Positions 35,037-44,895 of a stretch of DNA of 64,000 bases are shown piece by piece (the first letter of the stretch is position 1; the number at the start of each line of letters is the position of its first letter). The position numbers and the translations under genes are program-made. The DNA comes from Thermoleophilia bacterium (GTDB lineage Bacteria; Actinomycetota; Thermoleophilia; RBG-16-64-13): assembly GCA_027493445.1 (NCBI GenBank), contig JAOSKU010000001.1:1739936-1803935 (forward strand), written 5' to 3'. The notes below the pieces were generated by a model, which worked only from the letters and a program-made list of their open reading frames with translations, made no database searches and was not told where the DNA came from.

Positions 35037-36117
35037 GAGCCGGGTCTCCCCCGCGCCACCACCGGTTCGCCCCCAGCCGGCGACCCACCTGGAAGAGTAG
35101 CCGGGGGGTTCGACGCCGGCTGCCGCCAGCGACCGGCGAAACGCACCATGCCCCATAGGAACCCCACCCCATAGCCCAGGTGCAAGACAGCGAAGACGGC
35201 CGGCAGGAGGGGCAGGTGGCGCCTGCCGTGCCGCCGAGCCACGATAAGAGAGGCCAGCATATCGGCTGCGGCGTAGGTACCCAAGGCCAGCCCCAGCAGT
35301 CTGCGCGCCGCGCCCGATATGGGGGCCGCCGCGCCCGTCACGAGCAGGGTCAGAGCGAAGGCCGGAGGCACCGCCTGCCGCCAGCGCATCTGCCGCGGGT
35401 GCTTCTGCATCACGCGCACTTTCCAGTATCCGTACTGACGGTACTGGCGCCACAGGGCGCTCAACGTTTGGCGGCTGTAGTACGAGGAGCCCACGTCGGA
35501 GGCGAGCAGCAGTCTTCCCCCATCTTGCGGATGCGGTAGTTGTACTCGTCGTCCTGATTTCGCACCAGCTCCTCATCGTAGAGCCCGGCACGGGTCACGA
35601 TCTCCCGAGTATAGGCCGGGAACGGGATGGTGTCGGCGTAGGTGGTCTCGCCCGAGGTGGTACGGAAGGCCGACCCGCCCACCCCGAACACCGAGGCCAT
35701 CGCCAGAGCGATGGTCTCCGCTCGAGGCGAATCCCCCACGGTACGCACGGGCCCGCCGACTCCGTCGGCGCGCCCGGCGGCCAGGTGGGCGACGCACCGC
35801 CGCACGTAGTGAGGGGCGATCTCGCAGTGGCCGTCGACCCGCACGAGGATCTCGCCCCGCGCCTGCCGCGTGGCCAGATTGAGGCCGGTGGCCACGATTC
35901 GTCCCGGGTTGTCGAGCAGGGCGATGTTTCCGTGCAGGCGGCCCAGCTCGCGCACCGTCTCGCGCGTGCCGTCGGTGGACATGCCGTCGGCCACGATCAC
36001 CTCCAGCCGGTCCATCGGGTAGTCCTGAGCCAGCACGGCCCCCAGGCTTCGGGCGATGAACCCTGCTTCGTTCCGCACCGGCATCAGCACGCTCACCATG
36101 GGCGGATCACACCCCAT
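35033..36117 (-). CDS. Family 2 glycosyltransferase with C-terminal membrane helices, one frame break
   Basis: About 361 residues after repair. It has VSVLMPVRNEAGFIARSLGA, VIVADGMSTDGTRE, VDGHCEIAPHYV (DxD-like) and RNQDDEYNYRI, a GT2 resembling ExoM/succinoglycan-type enzymes. The frame breaks at the five-C run 35517-35521; one more base gives KMGGRLLLASDVGSSYYSR and joins the C-terminal third, which holds two or more hydrophobic helices. ATG 36117 has GGAAGGAG 7 nt upstream. It reads in frame into the preceding GNAT gene, but that continuity may itself be an artefact (see GNAT entry). Confidence 0.78.
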
Positions 36118-36813
36118 GGGCTCGCTCCTTCCGGCCGCTTCGCCGGCCTGCCCCCCGCCGGTTTCCGAGCCGTCCAGTTCCCTTTGCATCTTGCCGTTCC
36201 ATCCTCCGGCGCCCGTGAGTCGCGCCCAGCCGAGCATCTCGTAGAAACGCGCAGCCTGCACGTTGCTCGGGTCCACGCTCAGATGCATGGCTTGGTAGCC
36301 GCCGGCCCGAGCCCGGGTCTCGGCGAGGTCCATCATCGCCTTGCCCAGGCCTCGACCCTGATAGTCAGGGTGCACGGCAATGGCCAGCACACCGAACGAC
36401 GTCTCCCCACCGGCGACCGCATTCCCGGCCGGCGCGACCCCGGCCGGACGACCTGGTTCCGATCGCCGGAGCGACGACAGCGAGCGGCCGCCGGCCCGTA
36501 CGCGCCCCCGGAACATCGGATCCGTCAGAAGCCACGGCCGGACGGCCAGACGCCGGGCCAGGAACCCCCAGTTTGCCCGCAGGAATCCGGACAACGCTCC
36601 CCGAAACACCCCGGCGAAGCAGAATCCGGCCAGCCTTCCCTCTACGGTCACGCCCACGGCCATAGCTTCGTGGGGACCGACGAGCTGCCAGAGATAGTAC
36701 CTGCGCACAGCCTCCCGTCCCAAGCGCGTCAGAGCACTGCGGGGGAAGGCGGAGCAGTGGATACGGGCGACCGCGTCGAGATCCTCCCGCTCCAGGGACC
36801 GGATCGCGCTCAT
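36107..36813 (-). CDS. GNAT-family N-acetyltransferase
   Basis: About 235 residues. The acetyl-CoA site is VHPDYQGRGLGKAMMDLAE, with LSVDPSNVQAARFYEMLGW following and an N-terminal MSAIRSLEREDLDAVARIH. ATG 36813 overlaps the upstream ligase-like stop (ATGA). As read, the frame continues without a stop into the GT2 gene at 36117. If one base is missing in the six-C run 36151-36156, the gene would end at 36107 and overlap the GT2 start by 11 nt, as neighbours here do. It could acetylate the amino sugar made by the nearby aminotransferase (the PglD role), but PglD belongs to another fold. Confidence 0.75.
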
Positions 36814-38174
36814 CGCGCTTCGCCGTCCAATTCGCTGATCACGAAACGACGCTTCCCGCCCGGTGTCGGGGGGATCTCGGGCACGAGCTCGATCGCGATC
36901 TCCAGATCGGCTCCGGCCTCCCGCAGGCGGGTGGCGACCGCACGGCCGACCTCGTCGTCGTACCCGGCCGCCGGCACGATCCGCACCACGACAGCGCCGG
37001 GCCGGTTCTGGACCACCTGGAACGTGTCGATCTGGGGGAAGTACTCCAGAATCCCGGTGAAGAAGTGCACGATAAGGCGGTTGCCGGAGGGAGTCTCGAC
37101 GACGTCGGCGTTGCGCCCCTCGATCCGCTCCATCATCTCGAAGCTCCGCCCGCACGGGCAGGAGCGATCCCCGCCGCCCACGGCCGCGTCGCCAACCTGG
37201 TAGCGGATCAGAGGCATGGGCCCGGGATGGAGCCGGGTGACCACGACATCGCCCGACTCCCCGACGGGCACAGGCTCCCCCGCCTCGTCCAGGTACTCGA
37301 CGACCACGTCGAGGCTGTGGACATGGTACCCGTCCGCGACGTCGCACTGGGCGGCGATCTGGATGCCCTCGCCGCACCCGTAGGTGTCGTTGACCCGCGC
37401 GCCGAAGACGCGCTCGATCGTGGAGCGGTACTGTGGATGCAGCATGTCTCCCCAGGTGATCGCAGTGCGCAGCGGAGTATCCCATCCCCTAGCCTCCGCC
37501 CGGCAGGCCAGGTAGTACAGACTGCCGGGATACCCCCACAGATGCCGTATCCCTTTCCTTTGGATCAGGTCGAGCACGGAATCGAGGTGTCCGTCGCGCA
37601 GATCGCGGGCCGATACGTAATGACAGCGCAGAGCGGCGTCTTTGAGCCGGCGGGAGAGGCTCCTTTCCGGGTTCATGCCCGTCTGCACCTGCGGCTCGCC
37701 CATCCGCCAACCGGCCCATTCGAGAGCGAGCATGAACGAGGCCAAGTACCACCCAAAGGTCTCGTGGTCCTCGCGCACGCGGAAGTTGGTTCCCGTCGAC
37801 CCCGAGGTGGAGGCTTCATAGGTTCTCCGGCCGGTGGGGCGCGTGACCCGCTCAGGGTAGGCGGCCCGCAGCATGGCCTTGGTAACCACGGGGAGCTTGC
37901 TCAGGTCGGCGGCACCAGCGATATGTTGCGGCCTGAGCGAACGACCCCGCATGAGATCGCGGTAGAAGGGCACCTCCCGGTAGGCTACCTCCACGAGCGC
38001 CCGCAGCCGCTGGTCGCGCAGCTCGAGCACGTGCTCCCGCGGCCACCACTGCGCCTCCTCCAGAAACCGTAGCCGCCGCATCATCCGCTGACTGAAAACC
38101 CGATCGCCGGCCGGAAGGACCGCGTGGCGCAGCAGGGAGGACCACAGAGCGTCGCGTTGCCCCCTCTGGCTCAC
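36810..38174 (-). CDS. PaaK/CapK-like AMP-forming ligase family protein
   Basis: 454 residues of the adenylate-forming superfamily, phenylacetate-CoA ligase-like branch. It has the phosphate-binding loop EASTSGSTGTNF near residue 125, then WGYPGSLYYLA, DTYGCGEGIQ, LIRYQVGDAAV and CPCGRSF (a Cys-rich region as in PaaK). Relatives are frequent in capsule and exopolysaccharide clusters (CapK), where they may activate an acid that decorates the polymer; this role is not proven. GTG 38174 has GGAGG 6 nt upstream and overlaps the previous stop as GTGA. Confidence 0.82.
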   Translation of the reverse strand: MSQRGQRDALWSSLLRHAVLPAGDRVFSQRMMRRLRFLEEAQWWPREHVLELRDQRLRALVEVAYREVPFYRDLMRGRSLRPQHIAGAADLSKLPVVTKAMLRAAYPERVTRPTGRRTYEASTSGSTGTNFRVREDHETFGWYLASFMLALEWAGWRMGEPQVQTGMNPERSLSRRLKDAALRCHYVSARDLRDGHLDSVLDLIQRKGIRHLWGYPGSLYYLACRAEARGWDTPLRTAITWGDMLHPQYRSTIERVFGARVNDTYGCGEGIQIAAQCDVADGYHVHSLDVVVEYLDEAGEPVPVGESGDVVVTRLHPGPMPLIRYQVGDAAVGGGDRSCPCGRSFEMMERIEGRNADVVETPSGNRLIVHFFTGILEYFPQIDTFQVVQNRPGAVVVRIVPAAGYDDEVGRAVATRLREAGADLEIAIELVPEIPPTPGGKRRFVISELDGEAR

Positions 38175-39418
38175 GGCCGTCCTCCGGCCGCCGCGCTTAG
38201 TAGAGACTCCCAGCGCGGTAGGATGAAGGCCCAATCAAAGGCCTCGGCGGTCGCCCGGGCCCGGCGGGAGAGCCTCCCCGACAGCCCGGGTTCGCTCAGC
38301 ACCCGGTCTACCGCGCGGGCCATGGCCTCCGCTTCGCCGGCCGGAACGAGCAGCGCGTCGCCCTCGTGGCGCAGGAGATCGGGGATGCCACCGGCGTCGG
38401 TGCTCACGACACATAACCCGCAGGCCAGGGCCTCGATGACGCTGACAGGCGCGTTGTCGAAGTCGGTGGTGTTGAGGAACACGTCCCCCTGGGCCAGCCA
38501 GCGGGGAACCTCGTCCTTGGGTACGCCCCCGGGCAGGGTGATGCGCTCGCGTACCCCGAGTGACTTCGCAACGGCCAGCATCGCCTGCAGGCTGCCGTCG
38601 CCCTTGTCCCGGCCGATCATGCAGAGCTCAACGTCCGGGTGGTGGGGCGCCAGCAGAGCGAGCACCCGCGGGGCCAGCGAGGGATTGTAGATCTGGTGGA
38701 AGGCCCGCAGCCAGATGAGCCGCGGCCGGACGTGATCGCGACATACATAGGGGTAGCGTGACAGCTCGATGGGGTTGGGGAGCAATCGGAGGCTCCCCCG
38801 GTAGGGGCGCATCTCTCGTGCCAAGAACCCCGAGGGCACGATGACCGCAGCCGCCGAGGTCAGGAGCGAGCGCACGGACCGGGGCCGGCGCCGGGCGAAA
38901 ACCGGCAGATTACCTCCGCGCAAGGCAAGGACGTAGGGCTTGCCGGCCAGCCGCAAGGCCGCGCAGGCCGCCTGGGCCCAGATAAAGGCCTGACCACTGA
39001 ACACATCGACCGCGGCCACGTCGTAGTCCCGCCGGCTGCGCCAGACCGTGCGCACCATGTCGGCCAGCCGTTCGGCGCGTCCCGGCCTGGTCGAGGTCGC
39101 GATCACCGGCCAACCCCGGTCCTCCAGACGCGCCGCCAGCTCCTCGGTCACGCCGCGGGCCCCTATCTGGGCCGAGAGGAAGTTGGCCACGAGCAAGACC
39201 CTAGGAGGCTGTTGGAAAACGAAACATCGGCCACCGGACAGCACTGGGCGGCGCCATGCGTCGTCCTCGGTCGCGCCCGTAGCGCTGCTACGACCGCTCC
39301 CTGCGTCCTTGCCTTGCGCGTGCCCAGCGCACCCCGGCGGCGAAGCGTCATTCCCCATCAGCCTGCTAGGACGTCCCGATTCCCCGATCCCTTCCGGCCG
39401 GCCGGCCGGGCCGCTCAC
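38171..39418 (-). CDS. Family 4 glycosyltransferase carrying an in-frame repeat-element insertion
   Basis: 415 residues as read. The GT-B fold starts RVLLVANFLSAQIGARGVTE and the donor-binding domain has FLNTTDFDNAPVSVIEALAC with GLCVVSTDAGGIPDLL. Residues ~17-71 (SRLMGNDASPP...CFVFQQPP) do not belong to the family: they are encoded by the element at 39205-39365, flanked by CTAG on both sides. Removing element plus one CTAG (165 bp, 55 codons) gives GESGRPRVLLVANF in the same frame. GTG 39418 has GGAGG 6 nt upstream and overlaps the previous stop (GTGA), so the true start lies upstream of the insertion. Activity after the insertion is uncertain. Confidence 0.85.
   Translation of the reverse strand: MSGPAGRPEGIGESGRPSRLMGNDASPPGCAGHAQGKDAGSGRSSATGATEDDAWRRPVLSGGRCFVFQQPPRVLLVANFLSAQIGARGVTEELAARLEDRGWPVIATSTRPGRAERLADMVRTVWRSRRDYDVAAVDVFSGQAFIWAQAACAALRLAGKPYVLALRGGNLPVFARRRPRSVRSLLTSAAAVIVPSGFLAREMRPYRGSLRLLPNPIELSRYPYVCRDHVRPRLIWLRAFHQIYNPSLAPRVLALLAPHHPDVELCMIGRDKGDGSLQAMLAVAKSLGVRERITLPGGVPKDEVPRWLAQGDVFLNTTDFDNAPVSVIEALACGLCVVSTDAGGIPDLLRHEGDALLVPAGEAEAMARAVDRVLSEPGLSGRLSRRARATAEAFDWAFILPRWESLLSAAAGGRP
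39205..39365. mobile_element. Long form (161 bp) of the dispersed inverted-repeat element, inserted in a glycosyltransferase gene
   Basis: Ends are GAGGCTGTTGGAAAACGAA and, on the other strand, CAGGCTGATGGGGAATGACG. CTAG directly flanks both ends (39201-39204 and 39366-39369), a 4-bp target duplication. The core CAGCACTGGGCGGCG matches the copies at 7850 and 55626, and an internal CGTAGCgctGCTACG hairpin is present. No transposase is encoded, so it is a MITE-like non-autonomous element. A CTAG duplication is reminiscent of IS701-type YTAR targets (inference). Confidence 0.8.
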
Positions 39419-40626
39419 ACCGGGCCTCCGCCGGCGGATGCCGACCCAGCGGGCGCAACCGCACCGGGCCCGAGGCCTCCGGCGCCCGGCATCTCGAGTC
39501 CGAGAATCTCGGCGAGCCGCCCGATGTGCGTCTCATAGGTGAAGAGCCCGGCTGCCTCGACTCCTTTGGCCGCCAGGGCCTCCCAGGAGGTCGGGTTGTC
39601 CACCAGCTCTCGTACCGCGGTCACGAAGGCGGCCACGTCCCGCGGCGGTAGAGCCAGCCCCGCCCCGGTGGCCTTCAGCACCTGCCCAACGCTCGACACC
39701 AGCCCGGCCAGGGGGACGGTCCGGAAAGCCATGGCTTCGCTCAGCACCTTCGGCCAGCCTTCGCTCGCCGTGGAAGGCAGAAGTAGGATGTGGGCCGACC
39801 GGTACCTGTCCTCGAGTCGATCTCGCGACATCCAGCCGTGGAAGGTCGCGCGGCCGGCGATCCCCGAGCGGACGGCCAGCTTCTCGAACTGCGGGCGCTC
39901 GGGACCGTCCCCGACGAGGTCAAGAGTCGAGTCCACCCCGGCGGAGACCAGTCCCGCAAGCACCTGGACGGCCCGCCCGGCACCCTTCGCCGCCTCGACC
40001 CGACCGACGAAAAGCAGCCTGAGGGGCACCTCGAGCCTCTTGTAGGCCGTTCCGGCAGCAGCCGTCCGTCTCTCCTCTTCGGAGAGGCAGGGGTTAACGA
40101 AGCTGTGGACGTGGGGGAGCTGACCGGGCCACTCGCCGTTCACAGTCACCGGTCCTCGATGCAGCCCTTTCGCCAGCCACCAGCGTTGCATCCGGTAGGA
40201 AAGAGGCTCCGGTCCGGGCGGCTGCCAGTTGCCCGCGTACTTGGCCCAACGAGGTGGTTCCCTTTGGTGGAGGGCGAGGGCAAGACAGGCGACCAGCCCG
40301 ATGTTGCAGGGACAGCGAACCTGGACAACGTCGGCCCGCAGAACGGCCCGCCGGATGGCCCGCATGTATCCGGGCGCCGCCAGGATGACCCCGAGCTTCC
40401 TCGTCAAACCGTCGCCGCCGGAGGGGTGGAGCGGCACGAGTTCCACCCGGCCCGAGCGGTAGGGCGTGACGCTTGCCGGTCCCGGGCCGGGGTGCAGGGG
40501 CGCCAGGTGGGTGACAGAGCCGAAGGCGCCAGCCAAGTGGTCCAGCTCGCGGACGGTAGGGCCCCAGGCGAGCAACTGCCCACCGCGCCGGTAATGGGCC
40601 GTGTGCGAGATGACCAGCAGCCTCAT
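39415..40626 (-). CDS. Family 4 glycosyltransferase
   Basis: 403 residues, GT-B fold. N-terminal Rossmann opening LLVISHTAHYRRGGQLLAWG; donor-binding domain with LRLLFVGRVEAAKG, LDLVGDGPERPQFE, ATFHGWMSRDRLED and PSTASEGWPKVLSEAMA, where the second Glu of the E-x7-E motif lies. The C-terminal ~30 residues are Gly/Ala/Pro-rich. It starts ATG 40626, overlapping the previous stop (ATGA), and ends GTGA into the next gene. Part of the exopolysaccharide operon; linkage and sugar unknown. Confidence 0.87.
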   Translation of the reverse strand: MRLLVISHTAHYRRGGQLLAWGPTVRELDHLAGAFGSVTHLAPLHPGPGPASVTPYRSGRVELVPLHPSGGDGLTRKLGVILAAPGYMRAIRRAVLRADVVQVRCPCNIGLVACLALALHQREPPRWAKYAGNWQPPGPEPLSYRMQRWWLAKGLHRGPVTVNGEWPGQLPHVHSFVNPCLSEEERRTAAAGTAYKRLEVPLRLLFVGRVEAAKGAGRAVQVLAGLVSAGVDSTLDLVGDGPERPQFEKLAVRSGIAGRATFHGWMSRDRLEDRYRSAHILLLPSTASEGWPKVLSEAMAFRTVPLAGLVSSVGQVLKATGAGLALPPRDVAAFVTAVRELVDNPTSWEALAAKGVEAAGLFTYETHIGRLAEILGLEMPGAGGLGPGAVAPAGSASAGGGPV

Positions 40627-41780
40627 TTGGCCGAGACCACCCGGCGGAGCAACCGGTCGTAGCGCTCGATCTGCCGATCCCAGGTGGAGCCCAGCGCCAA
40701 GGCACGGGCCGCGGTCCCCATGCTCTCGCGCAGCTGATCGTCGCCAAGCAGCCGGACGATCGCCTCGGCCGTGGCCTCGACCGACTCCGGAGGCACAACG
40801 AGCCCCGTCTCGCCGTCGTTGACGGCCTCCGCCAAGCCGCTCCCGTCACTGACCACCGACGGCTTGCCGCACAACCCGGCCTCCCGCACGACGATCCCGA
40901 AACCTTCCACATCTCCCCCGGACAACCGGCGACTGACGAGCACGAAAACGTCGCATAGATTGTAGAGCACGGGGAGGTCATCGTCGGCTATCGCACCGAC
41001 GAACCGGACCGCATGGCCCACGCCGCACTCGGCCGCCAGACCCTCGAGCTCGCGCCGGCGGGTGGGCAGACCCGCGACGACGTACGCCGCCTCGGGATGC
41101 CGGCGGAGCACGGCGACCATCGAACGGATGACAACGTCCTGCGCCTTGCGCTCCGACATCTGCCCCACCGTCAAGAGCACCCGGCGGCCCTCGAGACCAA
41201 GCTCCCGTCTCAGCCCGTCGACGTCCAGGGAGGGGTGAAACCTAGTGCCGTCGGCACCGTTGTGGACCACGGCGATCGACCCGGGCGCGACGCCCGCCTT
41301 GCGGGCCAGCTGGGCGGTGTACTCGCTGACCGCCACGACCAAACGCGCAGACCGCGCGCCCACCGCGACGAGCACTCGCCGCGACGCGCGGGGTGCTACG
41401 AACTCCGACCCGTGTCCGACGACCACGAGCGGCCGGCGCAGGACCCAGGCGACCACTGCTCCGACCCACAAGGCGCGGGACCCCGAAGCTACGACCACGT
41501 CGGGCCGCGTCCGCCTCGCGGCTGCGGCCAACGCAAGGCCGCGGCCCCAGAGCCGTCCTATGCACGTCGTTCCTCCTGCAAGCGTGGTGATCAGGAACGG
41601 CTGGGCGGCGTTGAAGGCCCGGCGCTCTTCGACGCCGGCGTAGTCTTGAGGCGTCACGACCCTCACACGCCAGCCCCGAGCGGCAAGCTCCCGCGCTAGA
41701 TAGAAGGCATGCGTGCCGATTCCTCCCGGCCCGGGCGGGAACTCGGTACACAGAATGAGGCAGACCGGCGGCGGGCTCAC
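40623..41780 (-). CDS. Family 4 glycosyltransferase
   Basis: 385 residues. It opens VCLILCTEFPPGPGGIGTHA, typical of GT4 retaining enzymes. VVVGHGSEFV and AVSEYTAQLARKAGV mark the acceptor domain, and VLLTVGQMSERKAQDVVI, FVGAIADDDLPVLYN and GDVEGFGIVVREAGLCGKPS (E-x7-E-like) the donor domain. The in-frame extension upstream of GTG 41780 is discarded because this GTG overlaps the O-antigen ligase stop as GTGA, the pattern of the whole operon. Confidence 0.88.
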   Translation of the reverse strand: MSPPPVCLILCTEFPPGPGGIGTHAFYLARELAARGWRVRVVTPQDYAGVEERRAFNAAQPFLITTLAGGTTCIGRLWGRGLALAAAARRTRPDVVVASGSRALWVGAVVAWVLRRPLVVVGHGSEFVAPRASRRVLVAVGARSARLVVAVSEYTAQLARKAGVAPGSIAVVHNGADGTRFHPSLDVDGLRRELGLEGRRVLLTVGQMSERKAQDVVIRSMVAVLRRHPEAAYVVAGLPTRRRELEGLAAECGVGHAVRFVGAIADDDLPVLYNLCDVFVLVSRRLSGGDVEGFGIVVREAGLCGKPSVVSDGSGLAEAVNDGETGLVVPPESVEATAEAIVRLLGDDQLRESMGTAARALALGSTWDRQIERYDRLLRRVVSAK

Positions 41781-43234
41781 CGGGTGGTCCTCGGGCCCCG
41801 GCCTTCCCTGCCGACCTCCCACAGCACAGTCACCAGAGCGAACGCGAAGGCTATGGCGACGAACCGCATGGCGCTCTGGAGCATCACAGAGAAGGTCCAC
41901 AGGCCAAAGGCGGCCACGAGCCCTCGTGCCACCGGGGTCCGAGCCGCCCGATAGCACCCGAGGACCATGGCGAGCAGGAACAGCAGAGACAGGCCCCCGA
42001 GCATGCCGTGCTCGGCGAGCATGCGCGTCACCTCGGTGTGCGCCGCCGCCTTCTTGCCCAGAACCTCCTCGCGGTAGGGGGCCGCGAGACCGACGCCGGT
42101 ACCCGCGAACAGGTTCTGCTCGAAGGCGTAGAGCTCAGCCTGCATCAGGGCGGTCCGGCCGGTGCTGTCCGCCGCCCCGTAGCGCTGACGCAGAGCACCG
42201 CCGGTGAAGTCGTCGACGAAGGGGACGACGACCAGCCCCCCCAACAGGCCGGTAGCCACCACGAGAATCAGGAACCGGCGCCGCGCACCCGGGGCCCGCA
42301 AGACGTGCAGACCAAGCGCCGTGAAGGCCACCAGGAAAGACAGGACTCCTCCCCGGGAGAACGTCAGCAGAGCCTGCACGAGGAATCCACCGGCCAGGAC
42401 CGCGGCCAGCATCCTCAACGCACGAGGCTGACGCCCCACGACGATAAGAACGACGGCGGCGAGAGCGCCGAAACCCAGAAGGTTGGACACCTGGTTCGGG
42501 CCGAATCCCCCACTGGTGGTGAAGTTCGACCGGGCGGCGAAGTCCACGTTCGAGGTGATGGTGGAGAAGGCGGCCAGGGTCATGATCCCGAGGATCGGTG
42601 CGATTATGGCCAGCACGATCCGCGTGACCGCCGGCGGTGTGAGCGGGCGCCGCCACAAGTACAGCGCCAGGACAGCGAGAGCGAACGGTCCTGAGAGGTT
42701 GAAGCTGATCTGCTCCCGGCCCTCAGCCAGGCCCAGCTGCAGGATGGTCGGCGCGACCGCCGGGAGCAGGAGGAAGAAGTACGCCAGCGGTAACACACTG
42801 ACGCTCCGCCCGGGGGCCGAGCCGGCCCCGATGCGCTCACCAATCCGGTCGCGGCGCCGCCCTGACCTGCCGCCGTGGCGGGAGTAGGCGGCCGCTACCG
42901 CCTCTGTGATAATGCCGACACACACGATCAAGACCGAAGCGTACTTGCCGAACTCCCATGGCAGAGGTGCGCCGGTCATGCGCCACAGAACCTCGGCGCC
43001 GGCCACATAGCCGAGCGAGTACATGACACGCGGCGAGCTGCGCCTCAAAGCCGCGGCCAGCCCATAGTACAGCACGTAAGCCGCATGGGCAGCTCCCGCC
43101 ATGGGGACCACCATCAGCACGAAGGCCAGGGGCACATGCAGCAGCACGAAGCCCGCCGCTCTGCCCGAGAAGGTGCCGGCGGCCGCAGCCAGACCGGCGC
43201 GGGGCATGGGGAGAGCCGAGCTGCCGGGCCTCAT
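41777..43234 (-). CDS. O-antigen ligase/polymerase-like membrane protein (Wzy_C superfamily)
   Basis: 485 residues, about eleven hydrophobic helices with a large extracellular loop near residues 290-400 (FDDFT... region). The conserved segment LLTFSRGGVLSFLVAFTALG and the later ENLFAGTGVGLAAPYREEV with HTEVTRMLAEHGMLGG are characteristic of the O-antigen ligase superfamily. Such proteins polymerise or ligate lipid-linked glycans outside the membrane. In the observed sequence it is fused in frame to the upstream glycosyltransferase, but a one-base correction there separates them with an ATGA overlap at 43234-43231 behind GGAGGGAG. Together with the ABC exporter this gives two possible export/assembly routes. 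Confidence 0.85.
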   Translation of the reverse strand: MRPGSSALPMPRAGLAAAAGTFSGRAAGFVLLHVPLAFVLMVVPMAGAAHAAYVLYYGLAAALRRSSPRVMYSLGYVAGAEVLWRMTGAPLPWEFGKYASVLIVCVGIITEAVAAAYSRHGGRSGRRRDRIGERIGAGSAPGRSVSVLPLAYFFLLLPAVAPTILQLGLAEGREQISFNLSGPFALAVLALYLWRRPLTPPAVTRIVLAIIAPILGIMTLAAFSTITSNVDFAARSNFTTSGGFGPNQVSNLLGFGALAAVVLIVVGRQPRALRMLAAVLAGGFLVQALLTFSRGGVLSFLVAFTALGLHVLRAPGARRRFLILVVATGLLGGLVVVPFVDDFTGGALRQRYGAADSTGRTALMQAELYAFEQNLFAGTGVGLAAPYREEVLGKKAAAHTEVTRMLAEHGMLGGLSLLFLLAMVLGCYRAARTPVARGLVAAFGLWTFSVMLQSAMRFVAIAFAFALVTVLWEVGREGRGPRTTR

Positions 43235-44895
43235 GCCCGCTCCCTCCGCATCTCGTAAGTGGGGATGTCGGGGGTAGCGGCGCAGAAGAGTCTCGCCTTC
43301 GCGACGGCTCCGCCTCATTTGCATCCAGCTGCCCGGCAGCGCGACAAGGCCGGCGATCGCCCGAACCAGCCGACGACCGCGTCCCCCCTCGCCGCGCAGC
43401 GTCGCGAGAAGCCCGATGACCGTCCGTTCGCGCACCTGATGCGCGGCGAAGAACCGCGCCCACTGGTAGTACTCGGTCGGCGCCATCAGGACCCGGCGTG
43501 TCAGGGTACGACGACCGGCGGCTCCGGAGATCACGCGGCTGCCGTGCTCGCGCAGGCCGCCGCGGGGCGCGTGATGATGCAGCGCCCGTGCTTGCGGGTT
43601 GAGGTAGAGCAGCTTGCCCGCGAGATACAGTCGCAGACCCAGGTCGTGATCGGCCCGGATCCCGCGCTCGTAGGCGAGGTCGAACAACCCGGAATCTGCG
43701 AGAGCCTCACGCCGGATCAGGGTATTGTTGGTCGGAAACACATTGCTCACCCGGCCGAAAGTGAACGCTTCGGGTAGGGGACCGGCACCGTCCTCCTCCG
43801 CCACCCCGCAGCTCGCGTCGACCCCCAGCGACACCAGCACTCTCAAGTGCGACTCGATCAGATCGGGGGGGACCTCGTCATCGTCGTCGAGGAACAGCAC
43901 GTAGTCCCCCCGAGCGCTGCGCAGGCCGGCGTTGCGCGAGGAGCACTGCCCGGCGACGTCGCTGAAGAGGACGCGCAGGGGCAGGTCGGGGAAGCGCTCG
44001 GGCCAGGTAGGCTCCCGCGCCGGGCCCGGCGTCTGGTCGACGACGATTACCTCGAGGGCGGGCACAGTCTGCACCCGCAGCTGCTCGAGGAGCGGCCACA
44101 GGTATGGGTAACGCTCCAGGGTCGGGATGAGCACGCTGACCGTGCCGTGCAGTACCGGACGATCCTCGAGATCCACGAGCTCGCGCGCCAGCGGATCAGG
44201 CTCGGCGGCGACTCGTTCCCGCCGCGTCTTCGCGTAAGCCTGCAGCGCCGGCACCAGGCGCCTGCCGGAGCGCACGGGCCTCGTCAAGGCCCACGCGCTC
44301 CAAGCCGGGCCGTAGCGCAGGTGAACGAACCGGCATTCGTCCTCCAAGTCGAGGCCGGCACTTAGCGTCCCGCCAGTGCGGCGCCCGCCTGCGGCGGGCG
44401 CCGCCGGCACCAGCCAGGGGACATGCCTGATGAGGGCACCACGCATCACCCAACGGTGCCCGAGCTCAAGAGCCGCGCCCTCCAGCGTGCGAAAACGGGC
44501 GTCCGGCCCGCCCAACCGTCGCACCACCTCCCCCGAGCAAGACACGCCCTGAGCGACAGCCGCCAGGAGGTGGCCACGATCGTCGGGTCGGGGTCGCGGT
44601 TCAGCATCCAGACCGGGCTGACCGCGTCGAGCAGACGCGGCAGGCCTCCCTGCCCGAGCACAAGCCCGGCATGCCACACGTCACCCGGGAGTCCGGTGGC
44701 GTCGGTGATCGTTTCGAGGTCCGGGAGTCCCAGGGTCGGGTCCCAGAACAGCACGTACTCCGCCCCCGGCGACGCACGCAACCGGTCGACCACTTCGGCG
44801 ACCCCCACCGGGTCCGGCGGCGCGACGAACACTTCCCCCGGCCACGCCGCGGACGGCTCGGCGGGGCCGCCCACAAACACCAGGTCAATTCCCAT
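43231..44895 (-). CDS. Family 2 glycosyltransferase with N-terminal extra domain, two frame breaks
   Basis: About 554 residues after repair. The N-terminal ~230 residues (MGIDLVFVGGPAEPS..., FWDPTLGLPDLETITDATG) look like a second, degenerate glycosyltransferase-like region. The GT2 domain begins VSVLIPTLERYPYLWPLLEQ with VIVVDQTPG, YVLFLDDDDEVPPDL and RADHDLGLRL. A break at the C5 run 44530-44534 needs one more base (ARGEVVRRLGGPDARF). A break at the five-G run 43270-43274 needs one fewer (RRYPDIPTYEMRRERA, stop TGA). Both repairs restore normal boundaries with neighbours. It overlaps the upstream gene by 11 nt. Confidence 0.78.

Noticed and set aside
41777..44677. A giant glycosyltransferase-O-antigen ligase fusion of 966 residues
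   Set aside because: One extra base in the five-G run at 43270-43274 explains the continuity; removing it gives a stop that overlaps a well-placed ATG.
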